A stretch of 64,000 nt of DNA from Pelosinus sp. UFO1 (GCF_000725345.1 NZ_CP008852.1:1703693-1767692); one strand, 5' to 3'. Numbered from the stretch's first letter, positions 52,351 to 61,823 are shown. The notes: generated by a model not told the origin, from the letters alone. Made by a program: numbers and translations.

Positions 52351-53490
52351 ATGTATCTGGCAGCAGCTTCTCAAAATAGAGTAGTACACTTAGTGAGAGA
52401 AGATGAATACAAAGAATATTTTGAGTCAACAACAAACGGAATTTTACACTTGGATAATAACATGCGGATAAAAAGCTTGAACCGTGAGGCAGAAAGAATC
52501 GGTGGTGTAGACCGTTCGAATGTAATAGGAAAGCGGGTAGAGGTTGTATTTCAAAAGTTTGGTGATCAGTTTTTAAAGATTTTTGATACCTCAGACTTTG
52601 AAGATATTAAAACATCGAATCTTAGTTTGAAGGTGAATGAACAGGTTATTTACGTGCATACAGATGCGTTAAAACTCACGGATTCATCAGGCGTATTCAA
52701 TGGTATGATTGTCATTCTGCAAGATGTATCCGCAGTCAGGGCAGCTATAAAGCAAATACAGACTACTCAGATGCTTGTTTCATTAGGTGAATTAGCTGCT
52801 GGGGTAGCCCATCATGTACGAACTCCGCTAACCACAATTAGTGGATATTTGCAAGTAATGTTAGGGCGTATTGATGATGATAAATATACGGTACGTCGTG
52901 ATGTATTAGAAACTTTATTAGGTGAGGTCTCCTATATCAATGATGTAGTAAAAGAGTTGATTTTATTTGCAAAGCCTCCAGTACAAAAGGAACCGGATGT
53001 TGATATTAATCGTTTGCTGGAAGATGCCCTTCGACTAGTCTTTAAAGAGATAGGCGGAGAAAAGATTGATATAAACAAAGAATTAGTAAAAAATCTTCCT
53101 ACCATTATCGCAGATAACAATCTTATTAAGCAAGCTGTGATGAATATTATGCAAAATGCTATAGAATCTATGGATGGAGAAGGGGTATTAGGTATAAAAA
53201 CCTGGATGAATGCAGAGCTTAGTATGTTAGTAATTGCAATCAATGATACTGGGGCAGGGGTAACACCTGAGATAATGTCTCGAATCTTTGAACCTTTTTA
53301 TACTACTAAATTGGACAGGGTAGGATTGGGACTGCCGATTGCTAATCGTATTATTGTGGAGCATGGTGGGTTTGTTAACGTTAGCGCAGGGGAAAAGGGT
53401 GGCACAAAAGTACATATTTATTTGCCAATCGTTGATGATTGCACAAATCGTCTAGCAGTAATACATCAACAAATTTTAAACTTACAATAG
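52351..53490 (+). CDS. PAS sensor histidine kinase, sporulation-kinase-like
   Basis: A soluble cytoplasmic kinase of 379 aa. A PAS domain (about residues 20-135) is followed by HisKA with the phospho-acceptor histidine in ELAAGVAHHVRTPLTTISGY. This resembles the KinA-type motif AAGIAHEIRNPLT but has His and Thr where Glu and Asn are usual. The HATPase domain has N (MNIMQNAIESM), NDTGAGV, and GLGLPIANRIIVEHGG. No response regulator is adjacent, so it is an orphan kinase. With a SigH-like promoter and Spo0A-like boxes, a role in phosphorylating Spo0A is a reasonable guess. ATG 52351 is chosen; ATG 52309 is possible. Confidence 0.83.
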   Translation: MYLAAASQNRVVHLVREDEYKEYFESTTNGILHLDNNMRIKSLNREAERIGGVDRSNVIGKRVEVVFQKFGDQFLKIFDTSDFEDIKTSNLSLKVNEQVIYVHTDALKLTDSSGVFNGMIVILQDVSAVRAAIKQIQTTQMLVSLGELAAGVAHHVRTPLTTISGYLQVMLGRIDDDKYTVRRDVLETLLGEVSYINDVVKELILFAKPPVQKEPDVDINRLLEDALRLVFKEIGGEKIDINKELVKNLPTIIADNNLIKQAVMNIMQNAIESMDGEGVLGIKTWMNAELSMLVIAINDTGAGVTPEIMSRIFEPFYTTKLDRVGLGLPIANRIIVEHGGFVNVSAGEKGGTKVHIYLPIVDDCTNRLAVIHQQILNLQ

Positions 53491-53599
53491 GGATAACAAG
53501 TTGAACTACCTTTTTTATAATAGGAATTTTTTATCCTGTCATATACACAGAGCATTCTTCATATACGTTTATTGTTGTTTAATTTTTAATGAAGAAGGG

Positions 53600-54529
53600 A
53601 TGTCTGTGTTTTGTTTTTTAAAGAAAGTAGTATGTCTAATTTTTTTATTGTTACTCATAATGATACCAGTATCTGCAGAACAGATAAGCTCACCGCAAGT
53701 AATTGTGAACTTACCGAGCCGTACCTTGCAATTATATTCAGGTACTGCGTTTATTAAAGAATATTCTGTGGCAATTGGTAAACCTTCGACTCCGACTCCT
53801 TTAGGGAGCTATACCATTACGAGCAAGGAAAAAAATCCAACTTGGATTCCTCCAGGGCGTGGTTATGTGGTAGAATCTGGCCCAGATAATCCATTAGGAT
53901 ACAGATGGATGGAATTCCTGCCGTTATATGGTATTCATGGAACAAATGCCCCCTGGACAATTGGGATGGCTGTATCCAACGGGTGTATACGGATGAAGGA
54001 GGAGGATGCTGAAGAATTATTTGAAGTTGTAAAATATGGCACATCGGTTAAAATAATCTATGAACGCATTAAAATAAATGTTGATAGTCAAGGGCAGGCA
54101 TCTATCGGAATATTTCCCGACCTGTATGGTTATCAGCACCTTTCACTTGCAAATGTAGATGATAAACTGGCTGAGTATGGCTTTAAAGGGTTTGTAAGCG
54201 AAACGGTTTTGTTGTCAATGCTTAGAGGGGAAACAGGTAAACAAGTGCCATTTGCCAAAGTTCACACTCTACGTGTCAATGATAAAACTTTGCGGGAAAA
54301 GGCGATAACGGTTGGTGATACGACCTATGTACCCGCATGGCCAGTTGCTGTTGCATGTAATAGTAACATTGTTTGGGATGAACAAAAACAGTTAATATGG
54401 AAAGGAAAACGTGGAATTAACGGTGTGATAAAAGGTGATATTATATACAGTAAAGCTGAAGAAATTTCATCGTTATTTGGTCTAGAGTCAGTTCTTAAAG
54501 AAGACAATTCATTAGAACTAAAGGACTAA
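53600..54529 (+). CDS. L,D-transpeptidase (YkuD) with C-terminal stalk-binding-like domain
   Basis: A secreted or envelope peptidoglycan cross-linking enzyme, 309 aa from ATG 53600. The signal peptide is VVCLIFLLLLIMIPVSAEQ. The YkuD domain (about 30-160) has the catalytic histidine and cysteine in GIHGTN and SNGCIRM. Residues 200-300 (TLRVNDKTLREKAITVGDTTYVP) look like a copper-amine-oxidase-N-like repeat found in Firmicute surface proteins. The upstream reading to 53501 lacks a signal peptide and a ribosome site; AGAAGGGA precedes ATG 53600. L,D cross-links are often linked to spore or stress-state wall. Confidence 0.86.
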   Translation: MSVFCFLKKVVCLIFLLLLIMIPVSAEQISSPQVIVNLPSRTLQLYSGTAFIKEYSVAIGKPSTPTPLGSYTITSKEKNPTWIPPGRGYVVESGPDNPLGYRWMEFLPLYGIHGTNAPWTIGMAVSNGCIRMKEEDAEELFEVVKYGTSVKIIYERIKINVDSQGQASIGIFPDLYGYQHLSLANVDDKLAEYGFKGFVSETVLLSMLRGETGKQVPFAKVHTLRVNDKTLREKAITVGDTTYVPAWPVAVACNSNIVWDEQKQLIWKGKRGINGVIKGDIIYSKAEEISSLFGLESVLKEDNSLELKD

Positions 54530-54603
54530 AAACGCTAATTCATCATCACCTATACAAAAAAACGCTGTTGTCGGATATGAGTTAATTTGTCGCCATGTTA
54601 TAG

Positions 54604-54650
54604 AGGGCTTATCTTATATGGAGTATGTTGCTTATATAAATCTAAGCCCT
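54604..54650. repeat. Nested inverted repeat in the spacer upstream of polA
   Basis: AGGGCTTA and TAAGCCCT are outer arms, TTATAT and ATATAA inner arms, with 14 bases between. The folding is symmetric but has no T-run, so it is probably not a terminator. Confidence 0.5.
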
Positions 54651-54706
54651 AGATAAATAGAAAATGATTATTTGGCGTAAGATAGATATAGACTATACGG
54701 AAATAA

Positions 54707-54736
54707 GAAAGAGATCTGAAAATGATCTCTTTTTAT
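54707..54736 (+). terminator. Terminator upstream of polA
   Basis: AAAGAGATC pairs with GATCTCTTT and TTATTTTA follows. It probably ends the L,D-transpeptidase transcript. Confidence 0.85.
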
Positions 54737-54831
54737 TTTACTATTTATAAATAAGAAAAAATTAAAGGGATTCTGTCATATTTAGCAAAATATAATATAG
54801 TTTAAATCTATTATTTAAGGTGGTAAAGCAT

Positions 54832-57456
54832 ATGCCTGGAAGTTTTATAATTATTGATGGAAGTAGTTTGGTACATAGAGCGTTTTACGCATTACCCTTA
54901 TTAACTACAGCAAGTGGACAATATACAAATGCAGTTTATGGTTTTACAACTATGATGGTAAAATTATTAGGGGAACTTAAACCAGATTTTATGGTCGTAG
55001 CTTTTGATAAAGGGAAAATCACGTTTCGGAATGACGCATATGCTGAATATAAAGCTCATCGTAAACCGACTCCAGGGGAGTTGTCAGAACAATTTCCCTT
55101 GGCTAAAGAGGTACTGGATGCTTTTGGTATTCGAGTAATTGAAGAAGCTGGATATGAGGCAGATGACATTATTGGAACGTTAGCTGCTAAGGCGGGACAA
55201 GCAGGGCATAAAGTGACTATCGTTACAGGTGACCGTGACGCATTACAACTAATTTCACCTAATACCCGAGTCATGTTGACGAAAAAAGGTATTTCTGAAA
55301 TGGAAACTTTTGATAGAGAGGCTTTTCAAGCGAAATATAGTGTAACTCCCGAGCAGCAAATTGATATTAAGGGCTTGATGGGAGATGCTTCTGATAATAT
55401 TCCAGGTGTCCCAGGTGTCGGTGAAAAGACGGCGGTAAAGTTAATTGCTGAATTTGGCTCTATTGAGAATGTTCTCGAAAATATAGATTGCATTTCAGGG
55501 AAAAAGTTGCAAGAAAACTTGCGTAACAATAAAGAAATTGCTTTATTATCGAAAAAGTTAGCAACAATTGTTTGTGATATGCCCCTAGAGTTTTCTACGG
55601 AGAGTTTTGAATTTCAACCTAATGTTACTAAAGTAAAAGAACTATTTGCTAAATTTGAATTTAAAACCTTGTTAGGCAAGGTTGACAGCATATTTCCAGG
55701 GAATGAGCAACAATGTATAGTTGAGGTAGAATGCCTGCCTGAAGTTACTGCTTTAACTGACGGTAATGAATTTAGAATTTTTGTTAGTAAGGTACGAGAA
55801 TCAGGTGTGTTAGAATTCTATCCAATTATTACTGGGAAACTACCTGTTATTACAATGCAGGGGTTGTCCGTGATTTTCGATGACAAGGTAGTATATATAC
55901 CAGCCTCGATAGAAGGCTGGCAAGAAATGTTAGATCTGTTTGCTGATGCATCAGTGATGAAAATTACACACGATGCTAAGATCGTATATAATGCTTGTGC
56001 CAGAATGGGGGCTTCATTAGGTGGCCTTGTTTTTGATACGATATTAGCAGCTTATCTTTTGGATCCAACAGCCAGCGAGTATTCCCTTGCTATACTGAAA
56101 GAAAAGTACCTTGGACTTCCAAATACAATCCAGTGGAATAAAATGCACCATGAACCTGTTTTTGCTGTATGGGCCATTAAAGTCATACATGAAATTTATC
56201 CGTTGCTAAGACAGGGGCTAATAGAGAATGAACTGATTACCCTGTTTAATGAAGTAGAGCTTCCCTTAGTGGAAGTTTTATCTGTAGTAGAAAACTATGG
56301 AATTAAGGTAGACAAAGAGTATTTAGAAATCATGTCTGCTGAAATAGGGACTAAAATTAACCAACTACTTTCTGAAATTCATTGCTCTGCGGGTGAAGTT
56401 TTTAATGTAAATTCACCAAAACAACTTGGCACTATATTATTTGATAAGTTACAGTTGCCTGTAATGAAAAAAACAAAAACGGGATACTCTACTGATGCAG
56501 AGGTATTGGAAAAATTAGCAGGGCAGCATGCTATTATTGATGCAATCTTAGAATATCGGATGCTGACAAAATTAAAGTCGACCTATTTGGACGGAATGAT
56601 CGGTTTAATTAGTCCAGATACAGGACGTATCCATACGACTTTCAATCAAATGGTGACAGCTACTGGTAGGCTCAGCAGCTCTGAACCTAATCTACAAAAC
56701 ATACCGATACGAACGGAAATTGGTAGGAAGATACGAGAACTCTTTGTACCTGATGAAGGATTCGATTGTATTATGACTGCTGACTATTCTCAAATTGAAC
56801 TTAGGGTGTTAGCCGATATGTCCGGTGATGAGAATATGATCGAGGCCTTTGCCCAGAATCAAGATGTTCATACTCGTACAGCCTCCGAAGTTTTTGAAGT
56901 ACCTATGTCAGAAGTTACACCTGAGCTGCGCTCAAGGGCGAAAGCCGTAAACTTTGGCATCGTTTATGGAATTAGTGATTATGGCTTATCACGAGATACT
57001 GGCGTTAGCCGTAAAGAGGCAGGTCAATATATTGAGAATTATTTTGCAAAATATCATGGTGTTAAAGCATATATGGACAAAATGGTAGATGACGCGCACA
57101 AACAAGGATATGTAACTACCTTATTGGGGCGCCGCCGTTATTTACCCGATATTAATAGCAAGAATTTTAACCAGCGATCTTTTGCGGAACGTACTGCGAT
57201 GAATACTCCTATACAAGGGACAGCGGCAGATATTATAAAAAAGGCTATGGTGGATGTATACCGTGCCTTGCGAAAAGCAAATCTACAGAGTCGCATTTTG
57301 CTTCAGGTACACGATGAGCTAGTATTAGAAGTTCTTGCTTGTGAAGCGGAACAAGTAGCTAAAATAGTAAAAGATGCAATGGAGCAAAGTGTGACATTGC
57401 GAGTGCCTCTAGTAGTAGATGTAAATGTAGGGAAAAATTGGGCTAGTGCAAAGTAG
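54832..57456 (+). CDS. polA: DNA polymerase I
   Basis: A repair and Okazaki-maturation polymerase, 874 aa. The 5' nuclease domain is intact (IIDGSSLVHRAFYA near residue 7, EADDIIGTLA near 113, GDRDALQL near 140, GVPGVGEKTA near 200). The 3'-5' exonuclease domain lacks the expected D-x-E start and only keeps late segments such as VFDTILAAYLLDP, so proofreading is probably lost, as in many Gram-positives. The polymerase motifs A (TADYSQIELRVLA), B (RAKAVNFGIVYGIS) and C (LQVHDELVLEV) are complete. ATG 54832 lies 9 bases after AAGGTGG. mutM follows 22 bases downstream. Confidence 0.96.
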   Translation: MPGSFIIIDGSSLVHRAFYALPLLTTASGQYTNAVYGFTTMMVKLLGELKPDFMVVAFDKGKITFRNDAYAEYKAHRKPTPGELSEQFPLAKEVLDAFGIRVIEEAGYEADDIIGTLAAKAGQAGHKVTIVTGDRDALQLISPNTRVMLTKKGISEMETFDREAFQAKYSVTPEQQIDIKGLMGDASDNIPGVPGVGEKTAVKLIAEFGSIENVLENIDCISGKKLQENLRNNKEIALLSKKLATIVCDMPLEFSTESFEFQPNVTKVKELFAKFEFKTLLGKVDSIFPGNEQQCIVEVECLPEVTALTDGNEFRIFVSKVRESGVLEFYPIITGKLPVITMQGLSVIFDDKVVYIPASIEGWQEMLDLFADASVMKITHDAKIVYNACARMGASLGGLVFDTILAAYLLDPTASEYSLAILKEKYLGLPNTIQWNKMHHEPVFAVWAIKVIHEIYPLLRQGLIENELITLFNEVELPLVEVLSVVENYGIKVDKEYLEIMSAEIGTKINQLLSEIHCSAGEVFNVNSPKQLGTILFDKLQLPVMKKTKTGYSTDAEVLEKLAGQHAIIDAILEYRMLTKLKSTYLDGMIGLISPDTGRIHTTFNQMVTATGRLSSSEPNLQNIPIRTEIGRKIRELFVPDEGFDCIMTADYSQIELRVLADMSGDENMIEAFAQNQDVHTRTASEVFEVPMSEVTPELRSRAKAVNFGIVYGISDYGLSRDTGVSRKEAGQYIENYFAKYHGVKAYMDKMVDDAHKQGYVTTLLGRRRYLPDINSKNFNQRSFAERTAMNTPIQGTAADIIKKAMVDVYRALRKANLQSRILLQVHDELVLEVLACEAEQVAKIVKDAMEQSVTLRVPLVVDVNVGKNWASAK

Positions 57457-57478
57457 CAGTTAAACCAGGAGGATAATT

Positions 57479-58303
57479 ATGCCAGAAATGCCAGAAGTGG
57501 AAATGGTTCGACGTACTCTTGTCGACAAAGTAGCTGGAAGGACAATTAAAGAAGTAGAATTTTTGTTGGCCCGACTGGTGAAATGGCCTTCACCTGGTGA
57601 ATTTCAGGCGGTGCTAACAAATAGAAAAATTGTAACGCTAACTAGACGAGGGAAATACTTATTATTTCATTTAGATGATGGACAAGTGTTAGTCATCCAT
57701 CTTCGCATGACAGGACGATTGCAATACATTCGTACTGGCATGGAGAAGGACAAATTTACTCGTATCATATTTAAGTTAGATAACGGCGATTTGCTTATCT
57801 ATGCAGATACGCGTACATTAGGAACGTTATATTTAATGCCAATGGATGAATTGTGGCGTATTTCGGGACTCGCTACCATGGGGCCAGAACCTTTGACGCC
57901 TGAGTTTTCACTTGATTATTTAAAGAATATGTTAAAAAAACATCATGGCAAAATTAAGGCTATTTTATTAAATCAGAAATATATAGGTGGTTTAGGTAAT
58001 ATTTATGTAGATGAAAGCATAGCTATTGCCGGTATTCATCCAGAACGTATTGCTAGTAGTTTGAGTGAAAGTGAAAATGAAAAATTATATCATGCAATTA
58101 ATAAAGTAATAGCCGATGGCATAGAACATGGTGGTACTACATTCCGAGATTATCGTGATGCGATTGGCAGAAGTGGCAGTCACCAGCACCATCTTATCGT
58201 ATATGGACGTAAAGGAGAGCCGTGCCTTACATGTGGCACACCAATTGTATGGAAAGAAGTATCGGGTCGTGGAAGTCACTTTTGTCCTAATTGCCAAGGG
58301 TAG
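57479..58303 (+). CDS. mutM: Formamidopyrimidine-DNA glycosylase
   Basis: Base-excision repair enzyme removing oxidised purines such as 8-oxoguanine. The 274-aa protein begins PEMPEVEMVRRTL, with catalytic Pro2 and Glu3 after Met removal. The H2TH domain (KIKAILLNQKYIGGLGNIYVDE near 160) and the C-terminal zinc finger CLTCGTPI...CPNC are complete. AGGAGG precedes ATG 57479. The operon polA-mutM-coaE is a common Firmicute arrangement. Confidence 0.96.
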   Translation: MPEMPEVEMVRRTLVDKVAGRTIKEVEFLLARLVKWPSPGEFQAVLTNRKIVTLTRRGKYLLFHLDDGQVLVIHLRMTGRLQYIRTGMEKDKFTRIIFKLDNGDLLIYADTRTLGTLYLMPMDELWRISGLATMGPEPLTPEFSLDYLKNMLKKHHGKIKAILLNQKYIGGLGNIYVDESIAIAGIHPERIASSLSESENEKLYHAINKVIADGIEHGGTTFRDYRDAIGRSGSHQHHLIVYGRKGEPCLTCGTPIVWKEVSGRGSHFCPNCQG

Positions 58304-58327
58304 GAAGGATAGGTTGGAGGCGGTTAC

Positions 58328-58951
58328 ATGTATATTGTTGGTCTAACAGGTGGTATTGCAACGGGTAAAAGTACTGTAAGCGCCATGCTAGCAGAATTAG
58401 GTGCCTATATTATAGATACAGATAAAATTGCCCACAACCTTGTTTTGCCAGGACAGCCTGCTTTTCATGCTGTTGTGGCCCATTTCGGTGGTGGGATAGT
58501 ACGGAGTGATGGGAATCTCAATCGAGAGGTTTTAGGTGAAATTATATTCAAAAATCCAGAGGAACGTACTTGCTTAGAAAGAATCACTCACCCTTTTATC
58601 GAAGAACAAGTAAATGAAGACATCAAAAAAGGGGAAGAACTCGGCTATAAATTGGTTGTTGTTGATGTGCCCCTGCTATTTGAGGTTGGGTGGCAAAATA
58701 GAGTTGATGAAGTTTGGGTAGTTTATGTTGACCAAAAGGTGCAGATCTCAAGGTTGATTGCCCGAAATCAATTAACTTATGAACAAGCACAAGTCAGAAT
58801 TAATGCCCAACTACATGTCAAAGAGAAAGCAAAACAAGCAGATGTAGTGATTGATAATACTCTTGATACAGAAAATACAAAAAAACAAGTAGTAAGCGCA
58901 TGGCAGGACGTATGCAATAGAGCGCAAAAATTGATTGTTGAAAAAGTTTAG
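58328..58951 (+). CDS. coaE: Dephospho-CoA kinase
   Basis: Last step of coenzyme A synthesis, phosphorylating the ribose 3'-OH. The 207-aa length is usual. The P-loop is GLTGGIATGKST at residue 5, the CoA-binding area includes DTDKIAHN, and the lid has RLIARNQLT. GGAGG at 58315-58319 precedes the ATG. It belongs to the polA-mutM unit. Confidence 0.96.
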   Translation: MYIVGLTGGIATGKSTVSAMLAELGAYIIDTDKIAHNLVLPGQPAFHAVVAHFGGGIVRSDGNLNREVLGEIIFKNPEERTCLERITHPFIEEQVNEDIKKGEELGYKLVVVDVPLLFEVGWQNRVDEVWVVYVDQKVQISRLIARNQLTYEQAQVRINAQLHVKEKAKQADVVIDNTLDTENTKKQVVSAWQDVCNRAQKLIVEKV

Positions 58952-59027
58952 TCGTTCTATTTTCTTTGGGCTTTGCGTAAAATTTTGTAAGAAGATGGCT
59001 AGTAAATTAACAACGGAGTGATTTGTT

Positions 59028-59597
59028 TTGCGGATTTTAACCCGGATGAAAATCCTGGTGGGTAGTATACTACTAGTAGTAACCATTGGTTATCAGATAT
59101 ACAGCAGCGATTGGTTTCAAAAAAAATATATTTATCCTTTCCCGTATCAGGAAATCGTGTATCGTTATGCCTTGGAGAGAGAATTGGATCCCTTTCTTGT
59201 TGCTGGAGTCATAAGAGCAGAAAGCAAATTTAATACAAAAGCAAAATCTCCTAAAGGCGCCCTAGGATTAATGCAATTGATGCCTGAAACGTCAAGATGG
59301 GTCGCTGAGCAAATGGAAAATCAAGATTTTAATACAAAACAGCTTGAGGATCCAGAACTAAACATTAGTATGGGTACTTGGTATCTAGGGTCATTAAAGA
59401 AAGAATTTAAAAGCAATGAAGTATTAATGTTAGCTGCCTATAATGGTGGAAGAGGTAATGTGAAACAATGGATGGCCCAATATGGATGGACTATGTCTTT
59501 TGTTGAAGATGAAAAAATTCCCTTTCGGGAAACTCGGGAATATGTAAATCGAGTGTTAGATAATAAGAAACGGTACCAAGAGTTATATGGCAGATAG
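59028..59597 (+). CDS. Membrane-anchored lytic transglycosylase (SLT domain)
   Basis: A 189-aa envelope protein, with an N-terminal membrane anchor (LVGSILLVVTIGYQIY) and an SLT/goose-lysozyme-type domain (about residues 45-185) that cuts glycan strands non-hydrolytically. The catalytic glutamate is in RAESKFN; the conserved KGALGLMQLMPETS and AAYNGGRGNVKQW follow. TTG 59028 has GGAG 9 bases upstream; ATG 59046 is an alternative. It follows coaE, probably in the same transcript. Confidence 0.9.
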   Translation: MRILTRMKILVGSILLVVTIGYQIYSSDWFQKKYIYPFPYQEIVYRYALERELDPFLVAGVIRAESKFNTKAKSPKGALGLMQLMPETSRWVAEQMENQDFNTKQLEDPELNISMGTWYLGSLKKEFKSNEVLMLAAYNGGRGNVKQWMAQYGWTMSFVEDEKIPFRETREYVNRVLDNKKRYQELYGR

Positions 59598-59609
59598 GAG
59601 AAGGTAGCA

Positions 59610-61322
59610 TTGGAAGATGGAAGACCAGTTGCAGTCAAACATAAAACTGATGACTTATTTTCTAAAAGAAAAACCATACAAATACCTAGATTTGGGTTTA
59701 GGTATTCTAGTTTTTTATGCTTTCTAATGGCTATCGTCTTACTGGTAGGTGGTTGTAGTTCCAAATCACTGCCAAATCCTAATAAGCCTGAATTAAAGCA
59801 AGGCGGACAATTGGTCTATGGCAGTCTACAAGAACCGAATACCTTAAATCCATTGTTATCCGATTTTCTGGCTACTGCGGAAGTGAGTAGTTTGATTTTT
59901 AGCGGATTATTGGTAAACAATGAAAAAGGGGAATGGGTCCCAGACCTTGCGGTTGAAGTTCCCACCTTACAAAATGGTGGAGTGAGTCAAGATGGTCTCA
60001 GCGTAACCTATAAGCTGCGTTCTGGTGTGACTTGGCACGATGGGATGCCTTTTACTGCAGAGGATGTTAAATTTACTTGGCAACTTATCATGAATCCGAA
60101 GGTAAATATTGTGTCTCGTGATGGATATGATAGAATTTTGGCAATCGATACTCCCGATAGCAATACCGTCATAGTGCGGTTTAAAGAGTACTATGCGCCT
60201 TACTTAACCCTGTTCACTAGTATTTTACCTAAACACATAATAGAGTCGGCAGGTGATGTCAATAAGGCAGCCTTTAATCGTGGGCCAATTGGTACAGGTC
60301 CTTTTAAATTTAAGGAATGGCGTCTTGCAGAAGCCATTGTATTAGAAGCAAATACTACATACTTTCGTGGTAAACCTAATTTAGATACTATTGTTTATAA
60401 AATAATTCCTGATAATACTATTATGTTGACGTTGCTAAAGGCTGGAGAATTAGATATTATGGCAAACGTTCCATTCTCCCAATATGAGCAAGTCAAAAGT
60501 ATAGAAGGTGTCAAGGTTGTCAGTACTCCCGCTATGATTTGGGAGCACCTCGATTTTAATTTGGACAATCCCTTATTTCAAGATGTGCGAGTGCGGCAAG
60601 CCATTTCGCTAGGGATAGATAAGCAGGCTTTGATTACCAATCTATTTAAAAATGCAGCGAGTCCAGCTTTTGGTGATCAATCTCCCTTGTCATGGGGTTA
60701 TAATCCAGTTGTAAAAGGGGCTGTACGTGATGTTGCGGCTGCACGTGAATTATTAGTCCAAGCAGGATGGCAACAAGGGACTGATGGTATTTTTGCCAAA
60801 GGCGGACGTAAGCTATTGTTTTCTCTAAGTGTGCCAGCAGGAGTAAAAATACGAGAACTTACAGCCCAAATGATAGCTCAGCAGTTGAAAGAAACCGGTA
60901 TTGAAGTAGAAGTGAAAGTCCTAGATGCACAGCTGTTTTTTGCTGATACCTTAAAAAAGCGTAGATTTGAAACCGCCTTATATGCCTGGGTGGCAGGAGT
61001 TGATCCGAATAACCTCAACTTGTGGAATTCAAAGAAAATTCCTAGTGCAGCCAATCGGATGGAAGGACAAAATTATCCAGGGTGGCGCAACGCGGAAGTT
61101 GATTTGCTAACGGAGCAAGGGGCGCGGACGGTGGATATAGAAGCGCGTAAACAAATATATTTTCGAATTCAGGAGTTAATTCAGCAAGAATATCCAATTA
61201 TTCCTCTCTATTTTAGGACCAATATTGATGTAGCAAAAAATAGTGTTGAAAACTACAAATCAAATCCTACTCCCTCAGGTAATTTATGGAATGCTTGGCA
61301 ATGGGGAATTGCTTCAAAGTAA
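59610..61322 (+). CDS. Oligopeptide ABC transporter substrate-binding lipoprotein
   Basis: A 570-aa extracytoplasmic binding protein of the SBP_bac_5 (OppA/DppA) family. A long basic N-terminal part precedes a lipoprotein signal with lipobox LLVGGC near residue 48. The mature domain shows GGQLVYGSLQEPNTLNPL, the family-like LRSGVTWHDGMPFTAEDVKFTW near 137, and DVRVRQAISLGIDKQAL near 330. No permease or ATPase genes adjoin it. TTG 59610 lies 12 bases after the lytic transglycosylase stop, so it may be coupled. Peptide, nickel or other ligand cannot be told. Confidence 0.88.
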   Translation: MEDGRPVAVKHKTDDLFSKRKTIQIPRFGFRYSSFLCFLMAIVLLVGGCSSKSLPNPNKPELKQGGQLVYGSLQEPNTLNPLLSDFLATAEVSSLIFSGLLVNNEKGEWVPDLAVEVPTLQNGGVSQDGLSVTYKLRSGVTWHDGMPFTAEDVKFTWQLIMNPKVNIVSRDGYDRILAIDTPDSNTVIVRFKEYYAPYLTLFTSILPKHIIESAGDVNKAAFNRGPIGTGPFKFKEWRLAEAIVLEANTTYFRGKPNLDTIVYKIIPDNTIMLTLLKAGELDIMANVPFSQYEQVKSIEGVKVVSTPAMIWEHLDFNLDNPLFQDVRVRQAISLGIDKQALITNLFKNAASPAFGDQSPLSWGYNPVVKGAVRDVAAARELLVQAGWQQGTDGIFAKGGRKLLFSLSVPAGVKIRELTAQMIAQQLKETGIEVEVKVLDAQLFFADTLKKRRFETALYAWVAGVDPNNLNLWNSKKIPSAANRMEGQNYPGWRNAEVDLLTEQGARTVDIEARKQIYFRIQELIQQEYPIIPLYFRTNIDVAKNSVENYKSNPTPSGNLWNAWQWGIASK

Positions 61323-61371
61323 TTGAGGAAACCTTTCTCATAAATTAAAAAGGATAAAATGAATTATCTTA

Positions 61372-61399
61372 TTGACATTTTCTCATGAAACGGTATAAT
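61372..61399 (+). promoter_or_regulatory. SigA-type promoter of the tRNA-Leu pair
   Basis: TTGACA at 61372-61377 and TATAAT at 61394-61399 are 16 bp apart, both perfect. The first tRNA begins 54 bases later. Confidence 0.85.
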
Positions 61400-61452
61400 A
61401 GTATATGTCGGCAAGTTAAACCATATAAAGTGAGTCCCAATTGTCTTGCTAT

Positions 61453-61538
61453 GCGGTCGTGGCGGAACGGCAGACGCGCTAGATTCAGGTTCTAGTGAGG
61501 GAAACTTCGTGGAGGTTCAAGTCCTCTCGACCGCACCA
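61453..61538 (+). tRNA. tRNA-Leu(CAG)
   Basis: An 86-base class II tRNA with encoded CCA. The anticodon stem TAGA/TCTA surrounds TTCAGGT, giving anticodon CAG, which reads CUG. The long variable arm and GGTTCAAGTCC T-arm are intact. Confidence 0.95.
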
Positions 61539-61581
61539 ACTTTAGTATGATTGGCTTGTTTACGAAATGAATAGTTTATTC

Positions 61582-61667
61582 GCGGTAGTGGCGGAACGGC
61601 AGACGCACCAGCTTGAGGGGCTGGCGGGGGCAACCTCGTGATGGTTCAAATCCATTCTACCGCACCA
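61582..61667 (+). tRNA. tRNA-Leu(GAG)
   Basis: An 86-base class II tRNA with encoded CCA. The loop TTGAGGG between CCAGC and GCTGG gives anticodon GAG, which reads CUC and CUU. It follows the CAG gene by 43 bases and is probably on the same transcript. Confidence 0.95.
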
Positions 61668-61679
61668 ATTCAGTAATGA

Positions 61680-61716
61680 TAGGCTTACAGGCATTTTGCT
61701 TGTAGGTCTTTTTTGT
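61680..61716 (+). terminator. Terminator after the tRNA-Leu pair
   Basis: AGGCTTACA pairs with TGTAGGTCT using G-U pairs, and TTTTTTG follows, about 15 bases after the second tRNA. Confidence 0.7.
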
Positions 61717-61823
61717 TGTTTGCAGTGTTTAATAGGGGCTCGAGGATAATGTGACATTAATACTTGAAACATCAGAGAAGTTCAGGTATTATTGCCATTT
61801 TTGCTAGACGTACCGTTTACCAT

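Larger units (their letters stand above)
54530..54831 (+). other. 302-bp spacer between L,D-transpeptidase and polA
   Basis: It holds a hairpin with nested arms at 54604-54650, a terminator at 54707-54736, and a TATAAT at 54791-54796 as the probable polA -10 element. No small ORF with a good ribosome site was seen. Confidence 0.55.
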
